Of a stretch of DNA of 64,000 nt, positions 1-8,250 are shown piece after piece. Made by a program: the position numbers and the translations under genes. The notes below the pieces were generated by a model that had not been told where the DNA came from, searched no databases, and worked only from the letters and a program-made list of their open reading frames with translations. Source of the stretch: Photobacterium proteolyticum (lineage in GTDB: Bacteria > Pseudomonadota > Gammaproteobacteria > Enterobacterales > Vibrionaceae); contig NZ_MJIL01000045.1 of assembly GCF_001939735.1 (NCBI RefSeq), positions 42,038-106,037 on the forward strand, read 5' to 3'. Every line of letters begins with the position of its first letter. The stretch's first letter is position 1.

Positions 1-239
1 CTCAGGTGCTGGCGATCCAGGGGATCGGCCGAACCGAGGGACAAGCCGATACCGTGGCAGCTAATCGGATAGTGCTCGGCAATCTGCCGTAGCTGCTGTC
101 GGGCGGTAGAGGTTGTGGTGAAGTAGTTCTCACTGTGGATCTCCAGCCAGCCGATATCCGGTTTCTGCTCCAGAACCTGGGTGATGTGGGGGGAGCGTAA
201 CCCCACCCCAACCACTTGGCGCTGTGTCAGGCCGCCCAC
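1..239 (-). CDS. bufB: MNIO-family bufferin maturase BufB (DUF692), N-terminal part, runs off the window
   Basis: Read on the minus strand from a GTG at 239, which begins right after the stop of the preceding bufferin gene. The first 79 codons give a DUF692 N-terminus: a VGVGLRSPH segment, then a DIGWLEIHSENYF segment and a SCHGIGLSLGS segment. The His and Glu residues of these segments are typical metal ligands or active-site residues of multinuclear non-heme iron oxidases. Family knowledge: BufB enzymes modify cysteines of the small secreted bufferins, usually with a BufC (DUF2063) partner, which would lie to the left of this window. A purine-rich GAGG inside the end of the upstream gene can serve as ribosome site. 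Direct coupling to the two bufferin genes supports the call. Only the N-terminus is visible. Confidence 0.85.
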   Translation of the reverse strand, partial: MGGLTQRQVVGVGLRSPHITQVLEQKPDIGWLEIHSENYFTTTSTARQQLRQIAEHYPISCHGIGLSLGSADPLDRQHL

Positions 240-503
240 TTATTTTGCCTCTGGCGAGCTGCCGGCCAGGCGGCTACACAGGCCTTTTGGCACCATGATA
301 AAGGCATCTTTCTGGCCGTCGACCTTGGAGGTGCCGGCACATGAACTGGTTTTGGTGGCGCAGTCGTTTTTACCGGCTTTGGCAACGCCGTAGCATTTCT
401 CTTTGGCTTCAGCGGCAACAGCGGTCGAGGCAGTCATCGCGGTACCGGCCAGGGCAAGCAGGCCGGAAACAGCAGTGGCAAGGGCTACGTTGGTTTTCTT
501 CAT
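240..503 (-). CDS. bufA1: Bufferin precursor (DUF2282 family), second copy
   Basis: Small exported protein of 87 residues with an N-terminal signal peptide (KK, then a hydrophobic stretch ending near AVAAEA). The mature part has four cysteines in the pattern [25 protein letters not shown]. Family knowledge: DUF2282 proteins of this shape are bufferins, RiPP-like peptides whose cysteines are modified by BufB and which bind copper in the periplasm. Two ATG codons lie six bases apart. I use the inner one at 503 because AAGGA then sits six bases upstream, whereas the outer ATG at 509 touches the Shine-Dalgarno sequence. It is a near duplicate of the gene at 548-814 and is translationally coupled to bufB. 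Confidence 0.87.
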   Translation of the reverse strand: MKKTNVALATAVSGLLALAGTAMTASTAVAAEAKEKCYGVAKAGKNDCATKTSSCAGTSKVDGQKDAFIMVPKGLCSRLAGSSPEAK

Positions 504-547
504 AATCATTCCTTAGATTGAACTAACAGTACAAGGTGTCGGGGTCA

Positions 548-814
548 TTAAGACGATGAAGTAGAGCCACCGGCCAGGCGGTCACACAAACCTTTTGGTA
601 CCATGATGAAAGCATCTTTCTGGTTGTCCGTTTTGGACGTACCGGCACATGAGCTGGTCTTGGTTGCGCAGTCGTTCTTACCGGCCTTGGCTACGCCGTA
701 GCATTTCTCTTTGGCTTCGGCTGCCACCGCGGTTGAGGTGGTCATTGCGGTACCTGCAAGCGCAATAAGACCGGTAACGGCTGATGCTAGAGCGATATTG
801 GTTGTCTTTTTCAT
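548..814 (-). CDS. bufA1: Bufferin precursor (DUF2282 family), first copy
   Basis: Paralogue of the downstream bufferin gene, 88 residues, with the same signal peptide and the same four cysteines in [21 protein letters not shown] and KGLC. The two differ mainly in the signal peptide, a few residues of the middle segment (KTDNQ against KVDGQ) and the last few residues (GGSTSSS against GSSPEAK). The start is the inner ATG at 814, preceded by AGAGGA at proper spacing; an outer ATG at 820 is too close to that site. It is first in the operon, 38 to 44 bases ahead of the second copy, and followed by bufB. Inferred role: periplasmic copper buffering. Duplication may raise dosage or give two differently tuned peptides. 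Confidence 0.87.
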   Translation of the reverse strand: MKKTTNIALASAVTGLIALAGTAMTTSTAVAAEAKEKCYGVAKAGKNDCATKTSSCAGTSKTDNQKDAFIMVPKGLCDRLAGGSTSSS

Positions 815-1108
815 AATCATTCCTCTTTAATTTGCTGACTGTTGCTGCATGGAGCAACGTTTCCTTTTGTTATTGTTGGCGCTTCTTATTGCGCTCTCGG
901 AACATAAGAAAGGGCGAACCGGTTTTTTATTTCACTCTTTCTTAACTTTTTTTTCTGGTGCGTAACATCCCGCCATTTCCAAGCATAGAACAAATAATAA
1001 AAGGCAAGCGTTTGAAACTGGTGACTTATCAAACGGCTGTGTCGTCGGAAAGCCGGTTTGTCTGAATCTCCGGGGAGGGCGAAGATATCGAGGCATTCTT
1101 GAATTGAG
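815..1108. other. Divergent intergenic region between the bufferin operon and uvrD
   Basis: About 330 bases separate the bufferin start codon from uvrD. The bufferin leader next to 815 is A/G-rich on the minus strand, and a TTCTTATGTT segment with an AACCGGTT palindrome near 917-924 lies in the probable promoter zone. Bufferin operons are often driven by ECF sigma factors, but I could not identify a clear -35/-10 pair. Apart from the uvrD control sites I see no gene. Short open frames here lack ribosome sites. Confidence 0.4.
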
Positions 1109-1124
1109 CTGGTATAATCCCCAG
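1109..1124 (+). promoter_or_regulatory. LexA (SOS) box overlapping the extended -10 promoter of uvrD
   Basis: CTGGTATAATCCCCAG has the CTG-N10-CAG layout of a LexA site, and its right half resembles the known E. coli uvrD box. It contains TATAAT at 1113-1118 preceded by TGG, an extended -10 element, so LexA bound here would block RNA polymerase directly. The start codon of uvrD is 28 bases downstream. Confidence 0.75.
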
Positions 1125-1151
1125 CATTGTATAAATAACCAGTAGGTAACG

Positions 1152-3323
1152 ATGGACGCTTCACTCCTGTTAGATGGCCTTAATGACAAGCAAAGAGAGG
1201 CGGTGGCTGCGCCGCTAGGTAATCACCTGGTCCTGGCGGGTGCGGGCAGCGGCAAGACCCGCGTACTGGTCCATCGTATCGCCTGGTTGATGCAGATTGA
1301 GCAGGCCTCGCCGTATTCAATCATGTCGGTGACCTTTACCAACAAGGCGGCGGCCGAGATGCGCGGCCGGATCAACGAGCTGATGCAGGGCTCGTCGGCC
1401 GGTATGTGGAACGGCACCTTCCACGGCCTGTGCCATCGCATGCTGCGTGCCCACTATCTGGATGCACGCCTGCCCGATGACTTCAACATTCTGGACTCCG
1501 ACGATCAGATGCGTCTGCTCCGCCGTCTGATCAAGGCGCAGAACCTGGACGAGAAACATTGGCCGGCGCGCCAGGCGGCCTGGTATATCAATGGCAAGAA
1601 GGACGAGGGGCTGCGACCTGCCAACATCGATACCTTCAATGATCCCGTCGAGCAAACCTGGCTGAGGGTGTATACCGCCTATCAGGAAGCCTGTGATCGT
1701 GCCGGGCTGGTGGATTTTGCCGAACTGCTGCTGCGTGCCTTTGAGCTGATCCGCGACAACAAGCACATTCGCGAGCATTATCAGGCGCGCTTCAAACATA
1801 TTCTGGTCGACGAGTTCCAGGATACCAACAACATCCAGTTTGCCTGGCTGCGCCTGATGGCCGGCCCGGACTGTAACGTGATGATTGTCGGCGATGATGA
1901 CCAGTCGATTTACGGCTGGCGTGGTGCCCAGGTAGAAAATATCCAGCGCTTCCTGCGGGATTTCACCAATGCCTCGTCGATCTTCCTTGAGCAGAATTAC
2001 CGCTCGACTGGCAATATCCTGAATGCGGCCAACGAACTGATTGCCAACAACAACGAGCGAATGGGCAAGAACCTGTGGACCGAAGGGGCCGAGGGCGAGC
2101 CAATCTCGCTGTATTCGGCCTTTAACGAGCTGGACGAGGCGCGTTTTGCAGTCGGCAAGATCAAGGAATGGCGCGATCAGGGCGGTACCCTGAACGAGAC
2201 TGCCTTCCTGTATCGTAGTAATGCCCAGTCGCGGGTACTGGAAGAGGCGCTTATTCAGGCAGGACTGCCATACCGCATTTACGGCGGAATGCGCTTCTTC
2301 GAGCGTCAGGAAATCAAAGATTCGCTGGCCTACCTACGCCTGATGTCGAACCGCAATGACGATGCTTCTTTCGAGCGGGTGGTCAATACTCCGACCCGTG
2401 GCCTGGGTGACCGGACACTGGAAACTATTCGTATGGCGGCGCGCGATCGCGGTGCGACGATGTGGCAGGCCAGTGTCGCCCTGCTGGAAGAGCAGGTGCT
2501 GGCAGGCCGTGCGGCCAATTCGCTGCGCCGTTTCATTGAGCTGATCAATGCCCTTGAGGATGATACCCGTGATCTGCCGCTGTTCCAGCAAACCGACGAG
2601 GTGATCCGTAATTCGGGACTGCGGGCGATGTACGAGCAGGAAAAGGGCGAGAAGGCGCAGGCACGAATCGAAAACCTCGAAGAGCTGGTGACCGCCACCC
2701 GTCAGTTTGAGGTGCCGGAAGAAGCGGAAGAGATGACCCCGCTGGCAGCCTTCCTGTCGCATGCGGCGCTGGAAGCCGGTGAAGGGCAGGCCGATGATTT
2801 CGAGGATGCAGTGCAGCTGATGACGATGCACAGCGCCAAGGGGCTGGAGTTTCCTGTCGTCTTTATGGTCGGTGTCGAAGAGGGGATGTTCCCGAGTTCG
2901 CGGACGACCGAGGAGGTGGGACGCCTGGAGGAGGAGCGCCGTCTGTGTTACGTGGGGATGACCCGTGCAATGCAGAAGCTGTATATCACCTATGCGGAAA
3001 TGCGTCGCCTGTACGGCAAGGACAATTTCCATAAACCGTCACGCTTTATTCGTGAGATCCCGACTGAATACGTCGAGGAAGTCCGGATGAAGGCGCAGGT
3101 CTCGCGGCCAGCGAGCAGCGGTCGTTTCAGCCAGACCCAGGTGAGTGACAACTTCAACCAGACGGGCTTCAGCCTCGGTCAGCGGGTGCAGCATCCGAAG
3201 TTTGGTGAAGGGACGATTATCAATTTTGAAGGTAGCGGTGCACAGAGCCGGGTCCAGGTCGCGTTCAATGGCGAAGGGATTAAGTGGCTGGTAACCCAGT
3301 ACGCCAAGCTGGAGCCGATGTAA
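1152..3323 (+). CDS. uvrD: DNA helicase II, UvrD
   Basis: Superfamily 1A 3'-5' DNA helicase of nucleotide excision and mismatch repair. The 723 residues match the usual length. Motifs in order: Q motif NDKQREAV near residue 11, Walker A GAGSGKTR near 31, motif Ia SVTFTNKAA, Walker B with VDEFQDTN near 220, motif III GDDDQSIYGWRGA near 250, motif IV QNYRSTGNI, motif V TMHSAKGLEFP near 560 and motif VI RRLCYVGMTRA near 600. The C-terminal RNA-polymerase-binding Tudor-like domain is present (GQRVQHPKFGEG). The ATG is preceded by AGTAGGT. Transcription is from the LexA-controlled promoter just upstream, so induction by DNA damage is expected. It is followed by a bidirectional terminator shared with ggt. 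Confidence 0.97.
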   Translation: MDASLLLDGLNDKQREAVAAPLGNHLVLAGAGSGKTRVLVHRIAWLMQIEQASPYSIMSVTFTNKAAAEMRGRINELMQGSSAGMWNGTFHGLCHRMLRAHYLDARLPDDFNILDSDDQMRLLRRLIKAQNLDEKHWPARQAAWYINGKKDEGLRPANIDTFNDPVEQTWLRVYTAYQEACDRAGLVDFAELLLRAFELIRDNKHIREHYQARFKHILVDEFQDTNNIQFAWLRLMAGPDCNVMIVGDDDQSIYGWRGAQVENIQRFLRDFTNASSIFLEQNYRSTGNILNAANELIANNNERMGKNLWTEGAEGEPISLYSAFNELDEARFAVGKIKEWRDQGGTLNETAFLYRSNAQSRVLEEALIQAGLPYRIYGGMRFFERQEIKDSLAYLRLMSNRNDDASFERVVNTPTRGLGDRTLETIRMAARDRGATMWQASVALLEEQVLAGRAANSLRRFIELINALEDDTRDLPLFQQTDEVIRNSGLRAMYEQEKGEKAQARIENLEELVTATRQFEVPEEAEEMTPLAAFLSHAALEAGEGQADDFEDAVQLMTMHSAKGLEFPVVFMVGVEEGMFPSSRTTEEVGRLEEERRLCYVGMTRAMQKLYITYAEMRRLYGKDNFHKPSRFIREIPTEYVEEVRMKAQVSRPASSGRFSQTQVSDNFNQTGFSLGQRVQHPKFGEGTIINFEGSGAQSRVQVAFNGEGIKWLVTQYAKLEPM

Positions 3324-3352
3324 TAGTCCACTGCTGACAGGCCGTTAAAGAC

Positions 3353-3390
3353 AAAGCCCGCCATGCTGATGCATTGGCGGGCTTTTGTTT
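3353..3390. terminator. Bidirectional terminator between uvrD and ggt
   Basis: Inverted repeat AAAGCCCGCCA / TTGGCGGGCTTTT around a short loop, with a T-run on the plus strand and A residues on the other side. It can end both converging genes. Confidence 0.8.
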
Positions 3391-3416
3391 TTGAGGCTAG
3401 GTTAATGTTCAGTAGT

Positions 3417-5183
3417 TTACTGGGCGATAACCTTGCCTTCCCGGCGTGGATCGGCAGCACCGGAAAGCTGCTTGCCGTCAATCCGAATAGCCTGTACTCC
3501 CGAGTTGAGATCTTTGATTTTTATCTCGAACCCGAGTTGCTCAAGCTTGGGGGCCCATTGTTCTGCCGTGGTCCCTTTTTCCAGCTCGAAGGCACCGAAG
3601 CGGTTATTCATGTTGGGCAGGTTGATGGCCTGTTGTAGATCCAGTCCCCAGTCGAGATGGCCCACAAGGGTTTTGGCGACATAGCCGATAATTTGGCTGC
3701 CGCCCGGCGAGCCGACGGCCAGATACGGCTGCTCGTCCTTCATCACGATGGTTGGGGCCATTGACGAGCGCGGGCGTTTGCCCGGCTCAATCCGGTTGGC
3801 AATCGGGTTACCGCCGATATGGCTGCGGAAGGAAAAGTCGGTCAGTTCGTTGTTGAGCAGAAAGCCACGCACCATCAAGCGTGAGCCGAAACCGTTTTCG
3901 ATGGTGGTGGTGATTGAAACAACATTGCGATCACGGTCGACAATCGAAAAGTGGCTGGTGGAAGGCAGTTCTAGCGACTCGTCCATGGCGTAGCGCATCG
4001 CATGGGACCAGACCGGCAGGCCCGGTTCGGCTGTGGCAAGGGCTTTGTCGCCTTTTAGCAGCGCAGCACGTTGCTTGAGATAGCCGGGATCGAGCAGGCC
4101 ATCTGTCGGCATGGGGACATAGTCACTGTCGGCCATGTAGCGGCCGCGATCGGCAAAGGCCAGGCGGGAGGCATCACCCAGCAGGCGCCAGCTGTTGACG
4201 TCATTCGGGCCCATTTTGTCGATCGGGTATTGGTTCAGCATCCCCATGATCTGGCCGAGGGTCAGGGCGCCGGAGCTTGGTGGCCCCATGCCGCAAATCT
4301 CAAACTGGCGGTACGGTGCACAGATCGGCTCTCGTTCCTTGACCTGATAGGTGGCCAGATCCATCACGCTGAGTACGCCGGGGTTCCCCTCTGCATTGCG
4401 GACGGTTTTGACAATGTCCTTGGCAATGTCGCCATGGTAGAACGCGCTGGCGCCACGCTCGGCAATTTGCGTGAGGGTGTCGGCATAGGCCGGGTTGGTC
4501 AGACGCTGTCCGGCCCGGATAGGGCTTTCGTCGTCATTGAAGAAATAGGCTTTGGTGGCCTGCCAGCGCTGGAGATTTTTCTGATCTTTGGCGACCAGTG
4601 CCGCGAGGCGCGGGCTGACCGTAAAGCCTTCGGTGGCGAGTTTTATTGCCGGGGCAAACAGATCGCTCCAGGGCAGTTTGCCGTGACGCTGGTGGGTATA
4701 CCACATCAGCTTGACCGTTCCCGGGGTTCCGACTGAGCGGCCGCCGACCACGGCATCGTAGAAGGCCAGCGGCTTACCGTTTTCATCTTGAAACAGGCGC
4801 GGCGTCACCGCAAAAGGGGCAGTTTCACGACCGTCGAAGGTGGTAAGGGCTTCTTTTTCTGCATCCCAGAACACCATGAATGCTCCGCCGCCGATGCCGG
4901 AGGACTGCGGCTCGGTCAGCCCGAGAACCAGCTGGGTGGCCACCATGGCATCAATCGCATTGCCTTCCTGGCGAAGCATTGCTGCGCCCGCTTCGCTGGC
5001 ATAGGGGTTGGCGCTGGCGACCATCCAGTCTTTGCCGCTTACTTGCTGCTGTTGGCTGATCCCGGTAGCAGCCTCGGGGGCAACCTGATCGGCCGTTTGC
5101 TTGCTGGTATCCTTGCTCAGGGCGGCAGGGGCAAGCAAGCAGGCTGCCAGTGCCACAGCCAGGCGGGACGTATTCCACTCCAT
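3417..5183 (-). CDS. ggt: Gamma-glutamyltranspeptidase
   Basis: Periplasmic Ntn-hydrolase that cleaves and transfers the gamma-glutamyl group of glutathione. The 588-residue precursor starts with a signal peptide (hydrophobic VALAACLLAPAAL, cleavage near LSK). The mature region has the substrate-binding GIGGGAF and DGRETAP segments of the large subunit. Self-cleavage should occur before Thr409 in STSHFSIVD, giving the small subunit, whose catalytic region includes NELTDFSF, RPRSSMAPT and GSPGGSQI. Length and motif order match the E. coli enzyme. It stands alone on the minus strand, convergent with uvrD. Confidence 0.95.
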   Translation of the reverse strand: MEWNTSRLAVALAACLLAPAALSKDTSKQTADQVAPEAATGISQQQQVSGKDWMVASANPYASEAGAAMLRQEGNAIDAMVATQLVLGLTEPQSSGIGGGAFMVFWDAEKEALTTFDGRETAPFAVTPRLFQDENGKPLAFYDAVVGGRSVGTPGTVKLMWYTHQRHGKLPWSDLFAPAIKLATEGFTVSPRLAALVAKDQKNLQRWQATKAYFFNDDESPIRAGQRLTNPAYADTLTQIAERGASAFYHGDIAKDIVKTVRNAEGNPGVLSVMDLATYQVKEREPICAPYRQFEICGMGPPSSGALTLGQIMGMLNQYPIDKMGPNDVNSWRLLGDASRLAFADRGRYMADSDYVPMPTDGLLDPGYLKQRAALLKGDKALATAEPGLPVWSHAMRYAMDESLELPSTSHFSIVDRDRNVVSITTTIENGFGSRLMVRGFLLNNELTDFSFRSHIGGNPIANRIEPGKRPRSSMAPTIVMKDEQPYLAVGSPGGSQIIGYVAKTLVGHLDWGLDLQQAINLPNMNNRFGAFELEKGTTAEQWAPKLEQLGFEIKIKDLNSGVQAIRIDGKQLSGAADPRREGKVIAQ

Positions 5184-5299
5184 GGTTCATTCCTCTTTCG
5201 CATACGGGGTGCTTCGATAGCGTAAGAGCAGAATCCGTAGCTGTCTAATTGTTGAGCAGGTTTTGTGCTCGTAATCAACAATTTATTACAGGTTTCCCA

Positions 5300-5956
5300 T
5301 CAGGCCGGCAGGACCAGGCGGAGCAGGATCATACTGCCGATACTGACAAACAGCAGGCCGCAGAGTCCGTCAATGTAAGGTGTCCACTGTTGGATTTTTT
5401 GCTGCAGCCGCTGTCCGGTTAGCAGCCAGGCCAGCGTGGCAAACCATAGGAAGGAGGTTACCCACAATAGGCTGATGGCAGTGGCTTTTCCTGCCACGGA
5501 CATATCTGCCGGCACCAGGGTCGATAGCAGGCTCAGGAAGAATACCAGTGCCTTGGGATTGAGGATGTTGGTGGTAAACCCCTTGGCCAGCGCCTGTTTG
5601 CGGTTACCTATCAACTGCTGGGCAGGGCTTGGAGAGGCATGAGATTCGCTTTTGCGCCAGAGTAACTCCAGTGCGCTCTTGGTAGCGCCGATGCCCAGCC
5701 AGAGCAGGTAGCCGCCGCCTGCGGCCTGTAGCATGGCAAACAGGGCGGGCTGCTCGCGGATCAGCAGGCTGGCACCGGTAATGCTCAGAATGGAGTGAAG
5801 CAGGATCCCCAGCGATAGGCCGAGTGCAATGGTGACACCGGTCTGGCGTCCGTAGCGCCCTGCGTTTTGGACGACGAGGGCAAAATCTGGCCCCGGGCTT
5901 AGCAGGGCAATAACATGGACGGTAAGCAGGGTGACAAATGGGGTAAGTTCGTGCAT
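5300..5956 (-). CDS. LysE/RhtB-family amino acid exporter
   Basis: Inner-membrane protein of 218 residues with about six hydrophobic segments. The family signature is visible at the N-terminus (LLSPGPDFALVVQNA) and in the glycine-rich GGGYLLWLGIGA segment near residue 85; TNILNPKALVFF near 140 is the second conserved loop. LysE/RhtB proteins export amino acids such as threonine, homoserine, lysine or arginine by proton exchange. The substrate cannot be told from sequence. The AraC-type regulator gene begins upstream on the same strand and its 3' end is about 80 bases away, so the pair is probably a regulator with its target exporter. Confidence 0.9.
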   Translation of the reverse strand: MHELTPFVTLLTVHVIALLSPGPDFALVVQNAGRYGRQTGVTIALGLSLGILLHSILSITGASLLIREQPALFAMLQAAGGGYLLWLGIGATKSALELLWRKSESHASPSPAQQLIGNRKQALAKGFTTNILNPKALVFFLSLLSTLVPADMSVAGKATAISLLWVTSFLWFATLAWLLTGQRLQQKIQQWTPYIDGLCGLLFVSIGSMILLRLVLPA

Positions 5957-6038
5957 TTCATTTTATCCGGTGGTGGTATAACACGGGTTAGCATGCCTGG
6001 GTGAGCGTGGGAGCGCTTGTAAAAAATTGACAGGCTGG

Positions 6039-6827
6039 CTAGATTTCCGAGGGCGCGACGCCAAAGGCTTGTTTGAAGGTCCGGGTGAAATGGGCCTGAT
6101 CATAAAAACCGACATAATAGGCGACATCGGTACTGCAGTAGCCTGCTTTGAGCAGGGCCATGGCATGCTCCAGCCGCAGGCGGGCCAGCCAGGCATAGGG
6201 CGTCATGCCGGTGGCTTTTTTAAATTGGCGCAGCAGCTGGGAAGGGCTCAGATCACACAGCCTGGCCAGGTCGTCGAGGCTAATTTTCTGATCCAGGTTA
6301 GCCATCAGGTAGTCCCGGAGCTGGTGGAGATCTTTGCTACCCAGTGCTACCACTGGTTGGGGACGGAGCTGGCTGTATCGGCCGAGTAGCTGCGAGAAGT
6401 ACTCGATCGGCATGCAGTCCTTGGCGAGCTGGGGAAAGTGTGGATTGCCCAGCTGGGCGTGTAGCTGGCTAAGCTGAAAAAAGAGCTGGCTGTCGGTCAC
6501 GTTGTGCTGCGGAAAGTGCACCTGGCAGTTGCCCGACAGTTCGCTGGCCTGGTGGTCGAGCCATTCCGGGGAAATGCTGAACACTTTGACTTTGTAGCCT
6601 TGCTGCTGGGGTTGGCCGTCATGAATTTCATCCGGCGGCATGATCACCAGCTGACCGGCACCAGCCTGATGACGAGCACCGTTGAAATAGTATTGCTGCT
6701 GCCCATCGGTGATCAGCCCCAGATGGTAATCAAGATGGTAGTGGCGCTTGAAGGCAAAGCTTTGGTAATGCGCATCAATCAGGTTGATGTCATCAATGCC
6801 GGATTTTCGGTGGTTGACTTTGTTCAT
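6039..6827 (-). CDS. AraC-family transcriptional regulator
   Basis: 262-residue regulator with an N-terminal cupin-type sensor half (HYHLDYHLGLI, a QLVIMPPDEIHDG segment) and a C-terminal double helix-turn-helix from about residue 165 (ISLDDLARLCDLSPSQLLRQF, then GYCSTDVAYYVGFYDQAHFTR, both as long family helices). The layout matches AraC regulators that often sit beside LysE-type exporters, as here. The inducer is unknown. The ATG at 6827 follows AGGATC on the minus strand. The gene lies downstream of an unusual 15-bp repeat array and of rarD. Confidence 0.9.
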   Translation of the reverse strand: MNKVNHRKSGIDDINLIDAHYQSFAFKRHYHLDYHLGLITDGQQQYYFNGARHQAGAGQLVIMPPDEIHDGQPQQQGYKVKVFSISPEWLDHQASELSGNCQVHFPQHNVTDSQLFFQLSQLHAQLGNPHFPQLAKDCMPIEYFSQLLGRYSQLRPQPVVALGSKDLHQLRDYLMANLDQKISLDDLARLCDLSPSQLLRQFKKATGMTPYAWLARLRLEHAMALLKAGYCSTDVAYYVGFYDQAHFTRTFKQAFGVAPSEI

Positions 6828-6865
6828 CCTGATCCTTCTAACCGCCGGCAGGCTGAGAGTGCATG

Positions 6866-6955
6866 GTGCCGTCTAATACGGGGCTGTTTAATATAGAGCC
6901 GTTAAATATAGCGCCGTTAAATATGATGCAGGTAAATTGGGCGCCGTCAAAAAAT
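6866..6955 (-). repeat. Six degenerate 15-bp tandem repeats that read as pentapeptide repeats on the minus strand
   Basis: The 15-base units start at 6866, 6881, 6896, 6911, 6926 and 6941, with plus-strand consensus close to GNGCCGTTAAATATA. The middle two (6896-6910 and 6911-6925) differ at only two positions. Read on the minus strand in one open frame they give FDGAQ, FTCII, FNGAI, FNGSI, LNSPV, LDGT, the five-residue periodicity of pentapeptide-repeat proteins. The frame is open from 7095 to 6838, but its upstream part overlaps the end of rarD and no ribosome site precedes a start. It may be a remnant of a pentapeptide-repeat gene or a tandem repeat that merely mimics one. Confidence 0.6.
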
Positions 6956-7045
6956 ATGGCTATCAGTAGAACATAAATGACAGATGGCGGCTTGTAAAAA
7001 ACTGACAAGCCGCCAGTTACCCTTTGTGGCAGGTAGTGAGCCGGA

Positions 7046-7957
7046 CTAGCTTGCCTGAATCCGTTTTTTGGCCCGGCGATGGCCCTTGATGCCATCGAAG
7101 CTAAACAGCACCAGTGCTCCCCAGATGAAGGCGAAGGTATAGCCTTTGTCGGCGGTAAAGCTTTCGCCGTAGACCGTAATGGCCAGCAGGAACATCAGGC
7201 TTGGGCCGATATACTGGAAAAATCCCAGTGTAGACAGTTTCAGTTTGGTGGCAGCTCCGGTAAAGCACAGCAGCGGAAGCGTGGTAACAATCCCGGCGGC
7301 CATCAGCAGCAAGTTGGTCGTGGCTGGATTTGCCGCCCAGTCAGCCGTTGGGCTGTCAGCGATCAGCAATACGTAGATGGTAGCCAGTGGCAGCAGAATA
7401 CAGGTTTCCATGAACAGGCCGGTTTGGGCATCCAGATTGACTTTTTTCCGCAGCAGCCCGTAGAGACCAAAGCTGCACGCCAGGGCCAGGGCAATCACCG
7501 GCAGGGAGCCGAACTGGATCAGCTGTACGGCAACCCCGCAGGCCGCCAGCGCGACGGCGAGCCATTGCAGCGGGCGTAGCCGCTCTCCCAGAAAGAACAT
7601 TCCCAGAAGGACATTGAGCAACGGGTTGATGTAATAGCCCAGGCTGGCATCAAGCATATAGTTGTTGTTCACGGCCCAGATGAAAATCAGCCAGTTGCCA
7701 CCAACCAGCAGGGCAGTGGCCGTCAATACCAGTAGTGTTTTGGGCTGGCGAAGCACAGCCCTGACCTTGCTCCAGCGCTTGCCGATGAAGATCAGCGCTG
7801 CCAGAAAAAAGAATGACCAGATCACCCGGTGGCTGAGAATCTCCAGCGGACTGACATGCTGGAGAGACTTAAAGTAAATTGGTGCAATGCCCCACATGGT
7901 GTAGGCGCCAAGGGCGAGCATGACCCCTCGCTGGGTATCTTTAGCTTGCTGGTCCAT
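7046..7957 (-). CDS. rarD: RarD-type EamA-family permease
   Basis: 303-residue inner-membrane protein with about ten hydrophobic segments in two EamA repeats. The N-terminal GAYTMWGIAPIYFK signature and HRVIWSFFF segment are typical of RarD, originally named for chloramphenicol sensitivity; the physiological substrate is not established. Minus strand, divergent from recQ; ATG at 7957 with TAAGGAT upstream on that strand. The rarD/recQ neighbourhood is common in vibrios. Confidence 0.92.
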   Translation of the reverse strand: MDQQAKDTQRGVMLALGAYTMWGIAPIYFKSLQHVSPLEILSHRVIWSFFFLAALIFIGKRWSKVRAVLRQPKTLLVLTATALLVGGNWLIFIWAVNNNYMLDASLGYYINPLLNVLLGMFFLGERLRPLQWLAVALAACGVAVQLIQFGSLPVIALALACSFGLYGLLRKKVNLDAQTGLFMETCILLPLATIYVLLIADSPTADWAANPATTNLLLMAAGIVTTLPLLCFTGAATKLKLSTLGFFQYIGPSLMFLLAITVYGESFTADKGYTFAFIWGALVLFSFDGIKGHRRAKKRIQAS

Positions 7958-8250
7958 CTTATCCTTAGGTTTATTTTATAAAATTCAGAGAAAATAATGA
8001 CATTTTCTAAAAAGGTATGCGGGAGCAGTATAAATCGTGTTCAGGTTGGATGTCATCCAGAACTTTTGATGATTTTGTTAGCACCGGACATGATAAGAAA
8101 ATCCTGCCCGAAGGCTGGTGGGGATTTGCGAGAAGTTTTCCAGGAAACAACATTTTGCCGGCTTGGCTGGGGGAAGCTGCTGTAAGTGTCGTTCACATCG
8201 GCGATCTGATTGGTATAGAATAGCCAGCTCGTCAACTACAGAGTCGATTT
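7958..8250. other. Divergent intergenic region rarD / recQ
   Basis: About 290 bases. The rarD side is A/T-rich. Next to recQ, TGGTATAGAAT at 8210-8220 resembles an extended -10 element. No coding frame with a ribosome site and no LexA box were found. Confidence 0.4.

Noticed and set aside
2..211. 69-codon open frame on the minus strand at the left edge
   Set aside because: It is a shadow in another frame of the bufB start; the bufB frame has the DUF692 signature.
886..1189. Two open frames on the minus strand upstream of uvrD
   Set aside because: No ribosome site, no family likeness; they overlap the promoter zone.
6838..7095. Full 85-codon frame containing the pentapeptide-like repeats as a gene
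   Set aside because: Its first part overlaps the end of rarD and the start lacks a Shine-Dalgarno sequence. Reported only as a repeat.
7958..8250. LexA box in front of recQ
   Set aside because: CTG and CAG elements are present but spaced 16 apart instead of 10.
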